Translations under genes and position numbers: made by a program
Notes under the pieces: generated by a model
What the model was told of the DNA's origin: nothing
What the model saw: the letters and a program-made list of their open reading frames with translations, nothing else
The model's database searches: none
In this document: positions 35,972 through 47,000 of the stretch, one piece after another
How the letters are laid out: every line of letters begins with the position of its first letter
Numbering within the stretch: the first letter of the stretch is position 1
Source of the DNA: Pyrenophora tritici-repentis
Lineage: Eukaryota; Ascomycota; Dothideomycetes; Pleosporales; Pleosporaceae
Direction: 5' to 3'
Length of the DNA: 64,000 bases
Assembly: GCF_003171515.1 (NCBI RefSeq)
Contig: NC_089391.1
Span: forward strand, 2,604,001 to 2,668,000

Positions 35972-37960
35972 ATGAATGCGCTCGAGCAGTCCCTTGGGTC
36001 CTTGGATCTCGGCGTTCCCATCCCCCAAGTGGAAGGAGCAGAGGTGCTTGCCAACCCGCTAGATATCTATCGTACCTACTTTGGGCAAATACTGGCAATA
36101 GCGCTCGATTGTGACATCAGCATTGCCTACAAGTCGATACAATGGCCGAACAACATCTCCAACGGAGATCTTGCTGTCATACTTCCAAAGCTTCGGCCTG
36201 GCACTAAAGCAGATGCAGTAGCTGTTGAGCTCATGGAGAAGGTGCATACCATTCAAACTTCATTGACGCGCAGCGACAATCCAATTGCTAAGCCTTCCTA
36301 GTTTCCAAAGGAACACCCACTCTTCCTCCTGCCTTTTCTGGAAGGCGTACACCTCCGCGTCTTCACGAAGCCAATCCCACTAGCGCGCCTTCTGCTACCA
36401 TACATTACGAGCCGCAGGACTACTTATGGCTCTACCACTTCGTTAGAAGTAAAACATGAACGAAAACTTGTCATCGAGTTTTCTTCGCCTAATATAACGA
36501 GTGAGTTCCAGGGGAAGCACCTGCGAAGTACGGTTATCGGTGCCTTCATAGGCCGACTATACGCATCGATGGGATGGGACGTGGCTCGCGTCAACTACCT
36601 CGGCGACTGGGGAAAGCCGATCGCATTGCTGTATGTTGGATGGGCAAAGTATGGTTCAGAAGAGGCGTATGATACAGACCCAATTGGACATCTCCTGGAA
36701 GTCTATCGCAAGATTGAAGAGGACTTTAAGCCTGAACAGGCTGCAAGCAAGCAAGCTCGTGATGAAATGGCCAAAGAGGGGGGGGATAAAGGCGAGGCGC
36801 AGGTTGAGATTGAAAGCAGGGGCATTTTCGCGGAGCGAAACGAAGCCTTCAAGAAACTCGAGGAAGGCGACGAAGGACTTGTGGCGTTTTGGAAGCGTGT
36901 ACGAGATACTAACATCGCAAACTATGCAAAGTTTTACGACCGACTGGACATCCGCTTCGACGAATACTCTGGCGAGTCACAAATTAGTCCTGATACCATG
37001 GTTGAGGTCGAGCAAATGTTGAAAAATAAGAGTTTATCTGAAGAGAGTGGAGGTGCCTGGATCGTACACATGCAGAACATTGGTGCGAAAGCCGGGACCG
37101 CTATTATTCGCGATCGCTCAGGAAGTAGCACGTATCTGCTACGAGACCTTGCCGCAGCGTTGGAGCGCTCGAGAAGGTACTCATTCGACAAGATGATATA
37201 CGTGGTAGCTAGTGACAATAGCGTACACTTCACCCAGCTTACCATGATTTTGGAGGCCTTGGACATGAAGGATCTTGCGGATAGGCTACAGCATGTCAAG
37301 TTCAATGAGGCGTCTAAGATTGTGACAGCCCTGGGAAGAGGGTATACTCCACAAGGCATACTCGACAAATGTGAGGAGGCGATGGAAGGTCTTCAAGAAG
37401 CCGATAACGATAAGCTCGCGTCGATGGGTGATTTGGTACTTACGAGAGAAGGTCTAGCGATCTCCTCGCTGCTCATTCAAGAGCTCTCCACCCGTTTCGC
37501 TACCGCTCATGCGTTCGATACCAACGCGATGACAACTTTCAAACTCGGTTCAGGCCCAGATCTGCAGTACTGGCTGACCAGACTTCGCCTCCTTCTAAAG
37601 GGTGCTGATACTGCAGCACAGCTTTCGAACGAAGACTACGAACAGTTGGTGGAGGAGGAGCAGCATAATCTCCTGCGCATCCTGATGCAGTACCCAGAGG
37701 TGATGGATACCACTTTCCACTCGCTCGAGCCGTCCAGCATAGTCGCTTACCTTGCTATCGTGACGGAGCAACTTGCTGAGTGCTTGGAAGAGGACGACGT
37801 GGGTGAAGGTGAAGATGGAAAGAGTGTAATTGTAACTCCGGGAGTTGCTGCGCTATATGGAGCAGCTGCAATTGTGCTTGAGAATGGCATGAAGCTGCTC
37901 GGAATGGTTCCGCTGTCGTGCTCAACACCGGAGAGAGCTGATACACCAGTGATGGATTGA
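35972..37960 (+). CDS. Arginyl-tRNA synthetase paralogue with altered signature motifs
   Basis: Exons 35972-36241 and 36302-37960 (60-bp intron with GTGCAT donor, CCTAG acceptor) give 642 aa, normal for ArgRS. Domains in order: ArgRS N-terminal domain (SIQWPNNISNGDLAVILPKL), class-I Rossmann core (VIEFSSPNI then HLRSTVIG; ARVNYLGDWGKPIALL), an insertion, AIIRDRSGSSTYLLRDLAAALERS, and a C-terminal helical anticodon-binding region ending VLENGMKLLGM. The HIGH box reads QGKH (about 160-163). The region expected to hold KMSKS-like residues reads ASKIVTALGRGYT. TGPxLQYxxxRL has become SGPDLQYWLTRL. All exons are open, so it is not a simple pseudogene. It is probably a second ArgRS copy beside a standard cytosolic enzyme elsewhere; its activity and compartment are unknown. 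Confidence 0.82.
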
Positions 37961-38231
37961 ATGAACGTGGAGTTACTCTTGATCTCAACATAAAACAGAC
38001 TTTCAGCGCTACTTGTAATGATGCAATAGATTGAGTGTAGCATGTTCTTAATAGTAAGTCCCGAAGCGAGTGCTCCACCACATGCTGTGAAATTACGTTT
38101 TAGTGCGTACCGTCTATCGGGTGTATTCCGGTTCCAGGGTGTGCAAACCCTTCCTTCCCCACTCACGTTCCTGCTGCATTTATGTGCACAGTAATATTTA
38201 CATTAATTCAAAATTTCTCTATCAAATCACA

Positions 38232-38430
38232 TCCGATATGTTAGTCTGCCTTAAATCCTCTCATCAGCCTCTTGCTAACAAGCTTCAAGGGTCTAGTGGC
38301 TAGGATTTGCCGCTCTCATCGCAGAGTTAGTTCACTGTTCAGTGCCGGCAAGGCCCGGGTTCGGTAAGCTTCACATCGAGCCTGTCTTCGATTCACACCT
38401 CTAACATTCAATAGATTCCCGGTGTCGGAA
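38232..38430 (+). tRNA. tRNA-Glu(CTC), interrupted by three introns, two of GT-AG type
   Basis: Exonic blocks 38232-38239, 38290-38318, 38345-38363 and 38415-38430 assemble to a canonical 72-nt tRNA-Glu with anticodon CTC at 38315-38317. The acceptor stem is TCCGATA/TGTCGGA (seven pairs, one G-U). The D arm is GTCT-AGTGGCTA-GGAT, the anticodon stem TGCCG/CGGCA with loop CTCTCAC, the variable loop AGGC and the T arm CCGGG-TTCGATT-CCCGG. Insertion 1 (38240-38289, 50 nt) lies after nucleotide 8 and reads GTTAGT...GCTAAC...CAAG. Insertion 2 (38319-38344, 26 nt) is a normal 37/38 intron. Insertion 3 (38364-38414, 51 nt) lies in the T loop and reads GTAAGC...TCTAAC...AATAG. T7 at 38441-38447 is a Pol III terminator. 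Removing only the normal intron leaves a non-functional tRNA. Confidence 0.75.
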
Positions 38431-38440
38431 ACAACCATTC

Positions 38441-38447
38441 TTTTTTT
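38441..38447 (+). terminator. Pol III terminator of tRNA-Glu
   Basis: A run of seven T, ten bases after the discriminator base of the interrupted tRNA-Glu. This is the expected signal and spacing for RNA polymerase III termination. Confidence 0.65.
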
Positions 38448-39989
38448 GCTCTTGCAGCGACCTTTTAGTCTAACCCATAAGACTACCTCTATCCAGCATA
38501 TAGTGGAATTTAGAACTGTGTTTTTGCTCCTGCACGGTGGGGTGACGCGCTTCGCGCTAGCAAGCACAAGCCCCGCAGCCCAGGATTGGGGTCCTTGCAC
38601 CCTAATCGATGCGCTCACCACCTGTTTCCCTCACTCTACTCAAAGTTCAGCTTTTATATGACACCCCTTTTTCGATAACAGCGTGCCTTACCACAGTACA
38701 AAGCTACTGTCTTTTTTCTTCTACATTCATGATGTCTTTCCCGATCTCGGGTACGAATTCGCAAAGACGGATCGGGCGGCGCCAACAACAATGAACCCCC
38801 TGTATCACGCATGGTAGAGCAGAGTAAGGCTGTCGCGGGCTCACTGTCTGGCTCATACGTTCAATTGAGCAAGACGCTTCATCTGCTCCATACCGACTCC
38901 GAAACTTCAATTAGTCCCATGCCCAAGGCGGAAGCCAAAACTGGGTAAGTCGGCTACAGCACCCACTCCTCTAGTTTCGACGACTGCGGATGGGGCGCTA
39001 TTCCGTGATATAAAAATCTATGGGCTGGGGACTGATAAATCAAGCCAAACTCCTGGACAGCGTTCTTAGAGTCGGTGGTCTGCCATGTGCTGCTAAGTCT
39101 TATGGAATACCTTCCAAACAAAGCTTAAAAAGAATGATTCTCCTCAGAAAAAGCTCGAGAGACGACACAAGTGAGATGTTGTCTGCCAATCCGCAAGATG
39201 TAACCGTTCTTTTGTAAGTAATCCGGCCTGATACAAAGCTACCGAATCAAATAAAACTTCTTGGCCGTCCTCAAGTGTCAAGATGGGTAAGGTCAGCTCT
39301 GAGTGTCCTCTCCCCCCACGCGGTTCACAGTGGGATCTTCGTACATCCCATCATCTTTAGTAGAAACAATGTCACTAGTCAGGTCTAGGCGAGAGATAAC
39401 AACGAACAATGGGGTCTGCATGACATTGTTACCAAGTCTCGACGTGGTATGTATACGTATGGAAGCTGGCAGTGGAGTATGCACTTCTAGGATTCAACAT
39501 GATATACGAACGAAGTATATTAACACATAAATTGCCCTCATTGGGTTTGGACAACGACACCAGGTATGCACGCATTTGTGGCAGGATTGTTGGGGAGCCC
39601 TGACATGTGGCAGGGATAGTAGATTTTAGCGTGGCGCAGTCAAGCTCCAATGCGCTCGAGGGCTAATTCTCTCCACTTCAAATTAACTCTTGTTGAGCAG
39701 CACGAAGCAAACAAATGCCCTCACATGTCATCAATAGCTGGCCTTGGGATGGTCTGCTCCATGCATCCTCTTCAGACCCCGCAGTGACATCACGACTGCA
39801 TGGCAACTGCGATATGCGGCATAGAGCTACCTAGGAAAGAATGATAGCTGACTTGTTTGCCCACACATTCTAATGCTCTTTTTACCCGTAAACTTCCTTT
39901 CTTCACGCATTGCTCCTTCCATCTACCTCTGTAGTGTATTGCTCAAAGCATCGTCTAAGCATTCCTCTACCACTACCCCGCTATCCAAG
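38448..39989. other. Mostly non-coding; possible exon fragments of an unrecognised gene
   Basis: One frame at 38811-38944 (MVEQSKAVAGSLSGSYVQ..., ending at a GTAAGT) and another at about 39020-39213 (LLDSVLRVGGLPCAAKSYG..., ending at a GTAAGT) have protein-like, amphipathic composition. The phases at the obvious junction do not agree, so I cannot assemble a gene; this may be a decayed or unusually spliced locus. The rest up to the aldo-keto reductase start shows nothing. Confidence 0.3.
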
Positions 39990-40925
39990 ATGTCGGCGAA
40001 ACCCCTCAGCATAGATGCGACGTTCCCCTTGACGGGCTCGCAACACCAAATCCCACAAATCGGCTTTGGTGTATACTTGTCACCTAAGGACGTATGCGTC
40101 AAATCTTGCAAGAAGGCGTTTGATGCAGGCTATCGCCATATCGACACAGCCCAGTACTACGCAAACGAAGAGCAAGTTGGCCAGGCATTGGCTGAAAGCG
40201 GGCTTCCAAGGAAGGATGTCTATATCACCTCCAAGGTTTTGAGCCCTGCAGAGGATGTTGAATCAACATACAAGAAAGTCGCCGAGAGCGTTGAGAAGCT
40301 GGCTGGGAAAGACGGTTATGCGGACCTGTTCCTCGTTCACAGTCCGAATGCAGGAAAAGAGGCCAGGAAGACAATGTGGCTCGCGTTGGTGCTCGCACAG
40401 GACCGGGGCAAGGTGCGAGACATTGGCGTCAGCAACTACGGCATTCAACACATTGAGGAAATATCCACGATCCACGTCGAGGAGGTTTCTACGGCCCGCA
40501 AAGGTGCTGTTCTACCTGTCGTCAATCAAATCGAGGTTCGTGACATTTCGTCTCCTTGCTTACAACGCCATGAACTAATGAGATAGTAGCTCCACCCTTG
40601 GTGCCAACAACGCGAGATTGTCGACTACTGCAAAGACCATAAGATAGTAGTCGAAGCCTATTGCCCTCTCGTGCGCAATGAAAAGGCAAACGACGAGACA
40701 CTCGTCAGCATCGCCAAGAAGCATAATAAGGAGCCGAACCAAATTCTAATCCGATGGAGCCTGCAGAAGGGATTTGTACCTCTTCCCAAGAGCGACACGC
40801 CATCTCGAATTGTCACCAATGCCGATGTATACAGCTTTGAGCTCGACAAGGATGACATGGATAAGCTAGATGGTCTGGATCAGGGAGTGAAGGGAGCCAT
40901 TGTGCAAGCCGTTAGCAATGCTTAG
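39990..40925 (+). CDS. Aldo-keto reductase (NADPH-dependent)
   Basis: Exons 39990-40535 and 40590-40925 (54-bp intron with GTTCGT donor) give 293 aa, at the short end for AKRs. The catalytic tetrad is visible: Asp and Tyr in GYRHIDTAQYYANE, Lys in YITSKV and His in LFLVHSP. The intron joins VVNQIE to LHPWCQQ, restoring the family motif NQIELHP. The cofactor-binding end is present as PLPKSDTPSRI, the usual P-K-S pattern for the NADP(H) phosphate. The protein is soluble and presumably cytosolic, with no signal peptide if MSAKPL is the start; a frame upstream of it is open but looks like translated leader. It reduces aldehydes or ketones, substrate unknown; the sequence resembles fungal 2,5-diketogluconate-reductase-like AKRs. 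Confidence 0.88.
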
Positions 40926-41611
40926 GACATGATTTCTTGTAACCTACCCTATTGGCAGAGGCGTAAGTGAAGGATGAATTCACACCCTAGTACAAATTTT
41001 GAGGCATGCCTATGTCCCTGGAATTTCCAAATAAAAAAGGATAATATCTTGCATGGTTTTCCAACTTGCATACTACGTTTATAGCTCAGCGGGTAGCAAA
41101 TTCACGCTCATAATTTCAGATGTCGCATATGCCATGTACGCATTGACAAACCCGGAAACCAATGAAACAGGAATGCGTAAGATGAGAATATTCTAGTTTT
41201 TTCGTGATTATATTCTCGCTATCCTCGTGCTGAGCCTGTTGTTCGATATGTAGCCGCCTTGCGCCCTTGTGCTATTAGTCTAGGTGTTGCGTAGCTAACC
41301 TACAAACGATGATGTGATGCTGAGCAAGTCAAAGCCTAATATCCAATCCTAAAACGATTAACAGAGGTTACGAGTACACTAATAAGAGTCTGCGCAAAGT
41401 CAATATGGTTTTGTAGCTTCCTGCCCCACCAGCCAGAGTTTTACTAGACCCCGCCGACCCCACCTCATGCGAACAGAAATTTTGCAAATTCTTTCCCCTA
41501 AACAGTGGTCTCATGGCACATGTCGATTTGGGCACTGTATTTTGCTGGTCATCAGTCTCTTTCATGTTTAAAAACGGTGTATATAATTTTTGTAAGCCGG
41601 ATTTTGTTATC
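40926..41611. other. Intergenic AT-rich region; weak tRNA-Met-like relic
   Basis: No protein gene. Around 41080-41125 the sequence TAGCTCAGCGGGTAG followed by CTCATAA recalls the D arm and anticodon of an elongator tRNA-Met, but stems cannot be formed, so at best it is a decayed fragment. Confidence 0.35.
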
Positions 41612-41699
41612 GGTTTTGTAGTGTAGCGGTTATCACTCCGGATTCTGATAGCATGTCAGTAGCTTTCCGGCAACCCCGGTTCGATTCCGGGCAAGACCT
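41612..41699 (+). tRNA. tRNA-Gln(CTG) with 16-nt intron
   Basis: Acceptor stem GGTTTTG/CAAGACC (one G-U), D arm AGTGTAGCGGTTATCACT, anticodon stem CCGGA (41638-41642) / TCCGG (41666-41670), anticodon CTG at 41645-41647, and an intact T arm CCCCGGTTCGATTCCGGG containing the B box. The sequence is close to the well-known yeast tRNA-Gln. A 16-nt intron (41649-41664) sits one base 3' of the anticodon at the canonical 37/38 site, to be removed by the tRNA splicing endonuclease. The discriminator base is T. Confidence 0.92.
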
Positions 41700-41713
41700 C
41701 TTCTATCTGATTC

Positions 41714-41720
41714 TTTTTTT
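41714..41720 (+). terminator. Pol III terminator of tRNA-Gln
   Basis: Seven consecutive T, 15 bases after the 3' end of tRNA-Gln, an expected RNA polymerase III stop. Confidence 0.75.
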
Positions 41721-42200
41721 GCCCTTTCTTCCCTCATATGGGTTAAAAGTTAATTTTTTGCTAATGGTAGGTAGGGAAGGCAGCTGGTTGCATTGAGTTT
41801 TTGGATGCCTGGAACGCTGTTGATCTTCAGATGACTGAATGTTCTGATCGCCTATTTGTTTGCCACAGTTCACCTTGTTTGCAGCGACCATGGTGAGACA
41901 AAGAATAACTAGAATCGTTAGTAGTGTTTTGCATTGATTCGTTCCTTCCCCTCCTGGAGCTATGTACAATCACCATGCAAATACAACTCGATGCACCGCA
42001 TCTATGATTATTAATATTCATCTGTAAGACATAACTAACCGTAGACAAACGAAAAGATAACTTGCAGCAAGGCTGCGCGATGCTTCTCAGCATGCCGCCT
42101 GGTATCGTAACGGGACACCTGAAAATGCGCAAACAAAACAGCGCCATCGCTAAAATGAAATGTGAGAGTGAGGAAAACGCCACCACAGGGTATCTATCAA
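41721..42200. other. Intergenic region, no gene seen
   Basis: Between tRNA-Gln and the 3' end of the permease gene. Nothing supportable. Confidence 0.6.
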
Positions 42201-44036
42201 TCAACAAAAAAACTTGTACACCTTCTTCCACTTGGGCCATCTCCGCTTCTCTTCGCGCTCCTCTTCAATCAGTACTTGCAAGTTCAGCTCCCGGATTCCG
42301 GTAACGAGATCCATATTGTGGGATCGTACAAATGAGGTACGGAACCACAGCTTATAGGGAAAATAAAATGCCAGGGTGACTGGAAGGGCGAGATAAACAC
42401 TGAAGAAGCGCTGTAGGCGCTGTGAGGTTGACAGTACGTTCATGTCGATGGGCGCAACGGACACGTAAAACTGTGCCACGAGGACGAGAATGTTCAAACA
42501 CAGTCCAATATAAGAACCGATGATGCCAGGCTGTGAGCGGAAAGCAAGCTCGTCCAGGCTGTGTCCTTGAACTTTCCAGCCCTGGCGGAAGCGGATATGA
42601 GCCAAGCAAATGGACAACCATGTGAAAACTGCAGAGAGGGCGGAGAGGGCGAGTAGCCAATTGAATGCCGCGTCTTGCAGTTTGCGATCTGCGCCAGCAA
42701 GAAAAGCAAGAAGACCGAGGGAAGAAGCGAACGCAATCGAAACTAGAGGGCGGCCCTGACGGTCAATGTAGGCAAAGATCTTGGGGGCTTGATGTTGCTC
42801 TGCCAGTGCAGCAAGAGTACGTGATGAACCGTAGATGGACGAGTTTCCGACAGAGAGTACAGCAATCATGATGACGGCGTTGAAGACCGAGGGTAGGCCT
42901 TGGATACCAGCATTTTGGATGGCGATTACAAAAGGCGAAGCAACGACATCGGCGTTGTTCTTGTCCTGTAGGAGACGCCTGTCGTTGTAAGGAACTAACA
43001 GCCCGACAATAGTGAGAGAGACAATGTAAAACAGGGAGATGCGCCAGAAGACTTGTTTTACGGCAGTAGGGAGGGATTTGCGCGGATTAGCAGTTTCTGC
43101 AGCGGCCAGACCCACGAGTTCAGTTCCAGAAAAGGCGAAGGCGGCGTTGACGAAGACGCTGCAGACGCCCTTGAAGCCGTTGTTGAAGGGCCCTGGGTCG
43201 CGCCAGTATCTTGCACCGATGTAGCCGCCGTCCGGACCACCGCCAATGTTGATGATTATACCCAGAATGATGAAGCCAATGACTGCCGTAATTTTGATGA
43301 TGGCGAAGATGAACTCTGCCTCTCCATATCCCTTGATACCGAACAAGTTGATGACAACGACCAGGAACAAAAAGACTGCTACCCATGCATTGTTGTCAAT
43401 GGACCCACCACTCCAGTATTCAATGGTGAAGGTAGCGGCGACGATTTCGAGTGGAAGGACGACAAGCCATTGCAGAGCATAGTTCCAACCCATGGCGAAA
43501 CCCCATGCCGGATCCAGAAAGCGGGTAGAGTATGCAGAGAAGGAACCAGCGACCGGGAACAGAACTGCCATCTCGCCCAGCGCGTGGACAGTGGTGTACA
43601 ACATTATACCGACGAGGCAATAACATATGACGAGCGACGCTGGGCCACCATTTGCTAGCGCTTGTCCCGAGCCGACAAAGAGACCGGTACCTAGACAAGT
43701 TAGGCCGGAACATGTACTTGGTTAACACATGGCAGTTACCGTACCTATGGAACCTCCGATTGCTATCATCTGTAAATGTCGGCCCTTCAGCCTTCGCGCG
43801 AGTGGCGAGTTTGCCGTATTCGCTGCTGCTGCTTCTGGATCGAAAATGTTGCCTTCTGCTGCCGTCGTTCCCTTGGGAGCCATGGTCATGGCGAAGTTCG
43901 GATCTCTCTTAAAACTCTCAATCACCCTCCGCCCAAGGCCGTCTTGGTACCGCGAGGACTCGCCAAAGTAGTCGGACCCTTGCGATGCTCTCCCAAAGCT
44001 CTTCTCCGTCCCGTACATTTCGTCTTCGGGGGTCAT
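42201..44036 (-). CDS. Amino-acid permease (fungal YAT/APC family)
   Basis: Exons 44036-43745 and 43690-42201 (54-bp intron) give 593 aa. The cytosolic N-terminus (about 90 residues, polar) is followed by about twelve hydrophobic helices. The first carries the family motif MIAIGGSIGTGLFVGSGQALANGGP, reconstituted only by the splice (SIG|TGLF). Further helices include YCLVGIMLYTTVHALGEMAV, AMGWNYALQWLVVLPLEIVAA, FIFAIIKITAVIGFIILGIIINIGG and SLGLLAFLAGA. The C-terminal tail is charged (EEEREEKRRWPKWKKVYKFFC). It is a plasma-membrane proton symporter for amino acids by family; specificity cannot be read. GATAA motifs occur upstream (about 44463 and, reversed, about 44713), which could allow nitrogen control by GATA factors, though such motifs are frequent by chance. 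The start MTPEDEM was chosen as the last upstream ATG before translated leader. Confidence 0.92.
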
Positions 44037-47000
44037 GTTGGATAGACGCAAGGGTGCGACAGGGACAAGCACAGGAATAATGAGAGTAGTTGCAGTGATG
44101 CTGCACGGCGGTGGATGTGGCTGCGGTGCAGCCGTCGGAGACCAAATTCTTTTTCTCTGTGCGATGGGCGCAGGAGCGGGATATGACTACAGTACTGAGG
44201 TCTAGGGTGGTTGGGCTTGGACCTATTCTTGAGCGTGCGAGCTCGCACTCGGAAAGCAGAGGCGTCAAGGATCAGGCCCAGAACGGCGGGTACAGTAAGG
44301 AAAGGACTAGGATCTGTAGCGGCCGGGGGGTGCAACTGTTTTTGGCTCAAGTGTGGGAGCGTCTCTATCGGGCGCAACGGAGTGACCAGCTGCCTATCTT
44401 CTTCCACTCTCAATGCCTTGGAGGCAGTGTCGTGCAGGGTGATGTGACCCGTCCCTAGACCTGGATAATCTGGTGGCGTTTGCCCTTTGTGAAGAGCGTG
44501 GGGAGGCGGTTGACAGTCTTTATCCACCGACAAAACTGGCGTAGGTAGATAGCTCGATCTTGCAACTCGACTCCTTCGCTCCTTCGCTCCTTCGCTCCGT
44601 CCATCGCCCGTCGCCTCTTGACTACCCGAATCCGTGGCGCGGCCGCGTCCAACAATCCAACGAGGCTCCATAAGAGGCTAAACTGTTACTTTCGGTCGCT
44701 TAACTCATTTCATTATCTTCTCCAGATTTACGTCCCGCGTGTCGGAACCAGTAACGTGTTTCGGTGCTGGCTGCCGGCGCTATCGCGGCGAACTCAGTGT
44801 CGAGTCCTCGGCTTGGTGGCGCCCGCTGGTCTTCTCGAAGAACACGGTGCGTGCGACTTCCTTATCGCGACGCCACTAGCACTCTTGCGGCATGTGCTCG
44901 CAACAAAGGCCACCCGCCTACTGACCCCACGTCTGGCACCAACAACATCTCATACACGTCCTCTAACCCGACAGGCACAGACTGCTCAGCTTCCTGGCTT
45001 GCCTAGCTTTTCGGGCTTTGCTCGTAGGCCCTGTTGTTTCGACTGGTCGTGACCTCGGACGTCACATCTTACAGTCAGTCACCCGTTGACCCGTCCCGCA
45101 GCCGCCGCACTGGCGCTGCTTTAGCACTGCCCCTCCATGCTCCAATGTCAGCCCGTCCATGGCCTGGAACCTCTACAATCCTGGCCAGGGCCTGGCTGTC
45201 GTCTCACGCTCGACACACTGGTTCGATAAAAACGGCTGCCCGGCTTCCAGCAAATAGAGTTATCGCAAACTCGCCGCTCAGCATCACGTGTATTAATTTG
45301 CATGTGTACTTTGTTGTGGCCCCGAGTACGTGCAACCGTGGATGAACGCGTCATGCCACTGGAGCGGCTAAATTCCATTACGTCTTTACTGAATCTGCGT
45401 CAGCGACTGTCGTTCGATATCAACTCCCGTCTCAACTTGCCATATGCAGGGGCCTCCTAGGTCCCCTCGTATCTCTCAATCTAACCTCGCTTTCAGCCCA
45501 TGCAGGTACAGACGCCGACTTATACCTGCCTACATATGCGCCTTCTTAGACTGTCGTCGTCCCCAGAGTCCGCATTGATCAAGATGTAGATCTGCCCAAT
45601 GCTCATCACGCGACAACTAACCTTGACCTTGGCTTGTCTCCAATGCGTCTGTCGACAGGCCAGGCTTGGACAACAGGCACAGCCAGCCCCGCCCCCCAAT
45701 CTTCTCGTACTAGAGCAACACAAACCACCCGTTTACGGTTTAGGAGGCATTTGTACCTCCCTCAACCTTTGTGCCATGTCATTTATTGGCGGCATACCTT
45801 TGCTTATCCATTCAATACCTGCGTACTAACTAGTCACCAGCACGTTAATCCGCATGTTATGAACATGTCACCGTCTTTTCATGCTTGCCACTGCTTGTTA
45901 TCAACAAAGTCAAATATATTGCAACCTCGTACGAAGCTTCGTATGACCCAACGCGCACGCAATCGCAAGCGAGATGCGGTTGTTGTGGCTGTCTTCCGTG
46001 ACTGGCCAAGTCAAAAACGCCTTAAAGGACCGAGCAAACCACCACAACGCTTCTTGACTTGCCATCCGTATTCACATGTTGGAGCCCAAGACCTGCTGCG
46101 TGGTCACTGTCACCAGCATGCGCTGCCATGTTGCTAAGGCGAGTGCCGAGTAACGATCTGCTTCCGTCTTTCTTCTACTTGACTTCTACCGTGTAGCAAT
46201 GGCACTTATGAGGCTTGTGCAGATGTCGATCTTTCCGACTTACCTTGCAGCTTGCATCTTCTCAAGCAGCAGTTCGTCGAGTGTGGCGCCCGTGCGCCCA
46301 AAACCCCACGCTGCACGCCATTGTTATCAACTATAAGCCGAAACATATTACCCTTTGGTAAGAGCATGGGAGGTTTCGCCATTGGCCCTGTCCCGACTTT
46401 TGGGTCTCACTACCCTTCATTTGAAGACATGTACAGTACAGCGACAACGCCCAGCCTCCAACTTGACTACCACCGTGGTCCTTGCGGCGCTCTGTGTCGC
46501 ACAACGTTGGCAATATGCATGCCGCCTCCCACATCTCGGCTCTCGGGCTCCTGGCCTCGTGCGGTTCCATGCAATAGTCTCGCACAGGGCGCAATGTCAC
46601 TGCGCATCGAGATGCCTGATGGGCAATGTTTCATGGGCGATCATGACTCGAATCGTCGGTTTTCTAAACGATGAGAATGTCACTGCCGCATGCTGACAGA
46701 CTGACCGCTTCAAAATCTCCGACGCTTCATGTCGGTAATTGCATATCCAGTCAGCGAGCATCGGCACTTTTGCAGCACTGACAATTGTCCTGCGAAGCTT
46801 TTCGTGAGCACAGGTCGTACGTGGTCACACCACTTTTCCCAATCCAACCTTGATATCAAAATCCGATGTACACCACACCGCCTCCTCGAATTCGATGTGC
46901 AACAACAGGCTTGCTTTGGGCGTAGTAGCCAACTTAGCTGAATGCACAAACTCCATCTCGGAATCGTATCGACGCGGAGTTGCCGTACCTGCATCCATGT

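Noticed and set aside
41080..41130. tRNA-Met-like sequence (TAGCTCAGCGGGTAG ... CTCATAA)
   Set aside because: No acceptor, anticodon or T stem can be paired and no B box follows, even when insertions are allowed; at most a relic.
44033..44671. Frame of 212 codons upstream of the permease on the minus strand
   Set aside because: Low-complexity, Arg/His/Pro-rich translation of promoter DNA with the tandem CTCCTTCG repeat; no splice link to the permease is needed.
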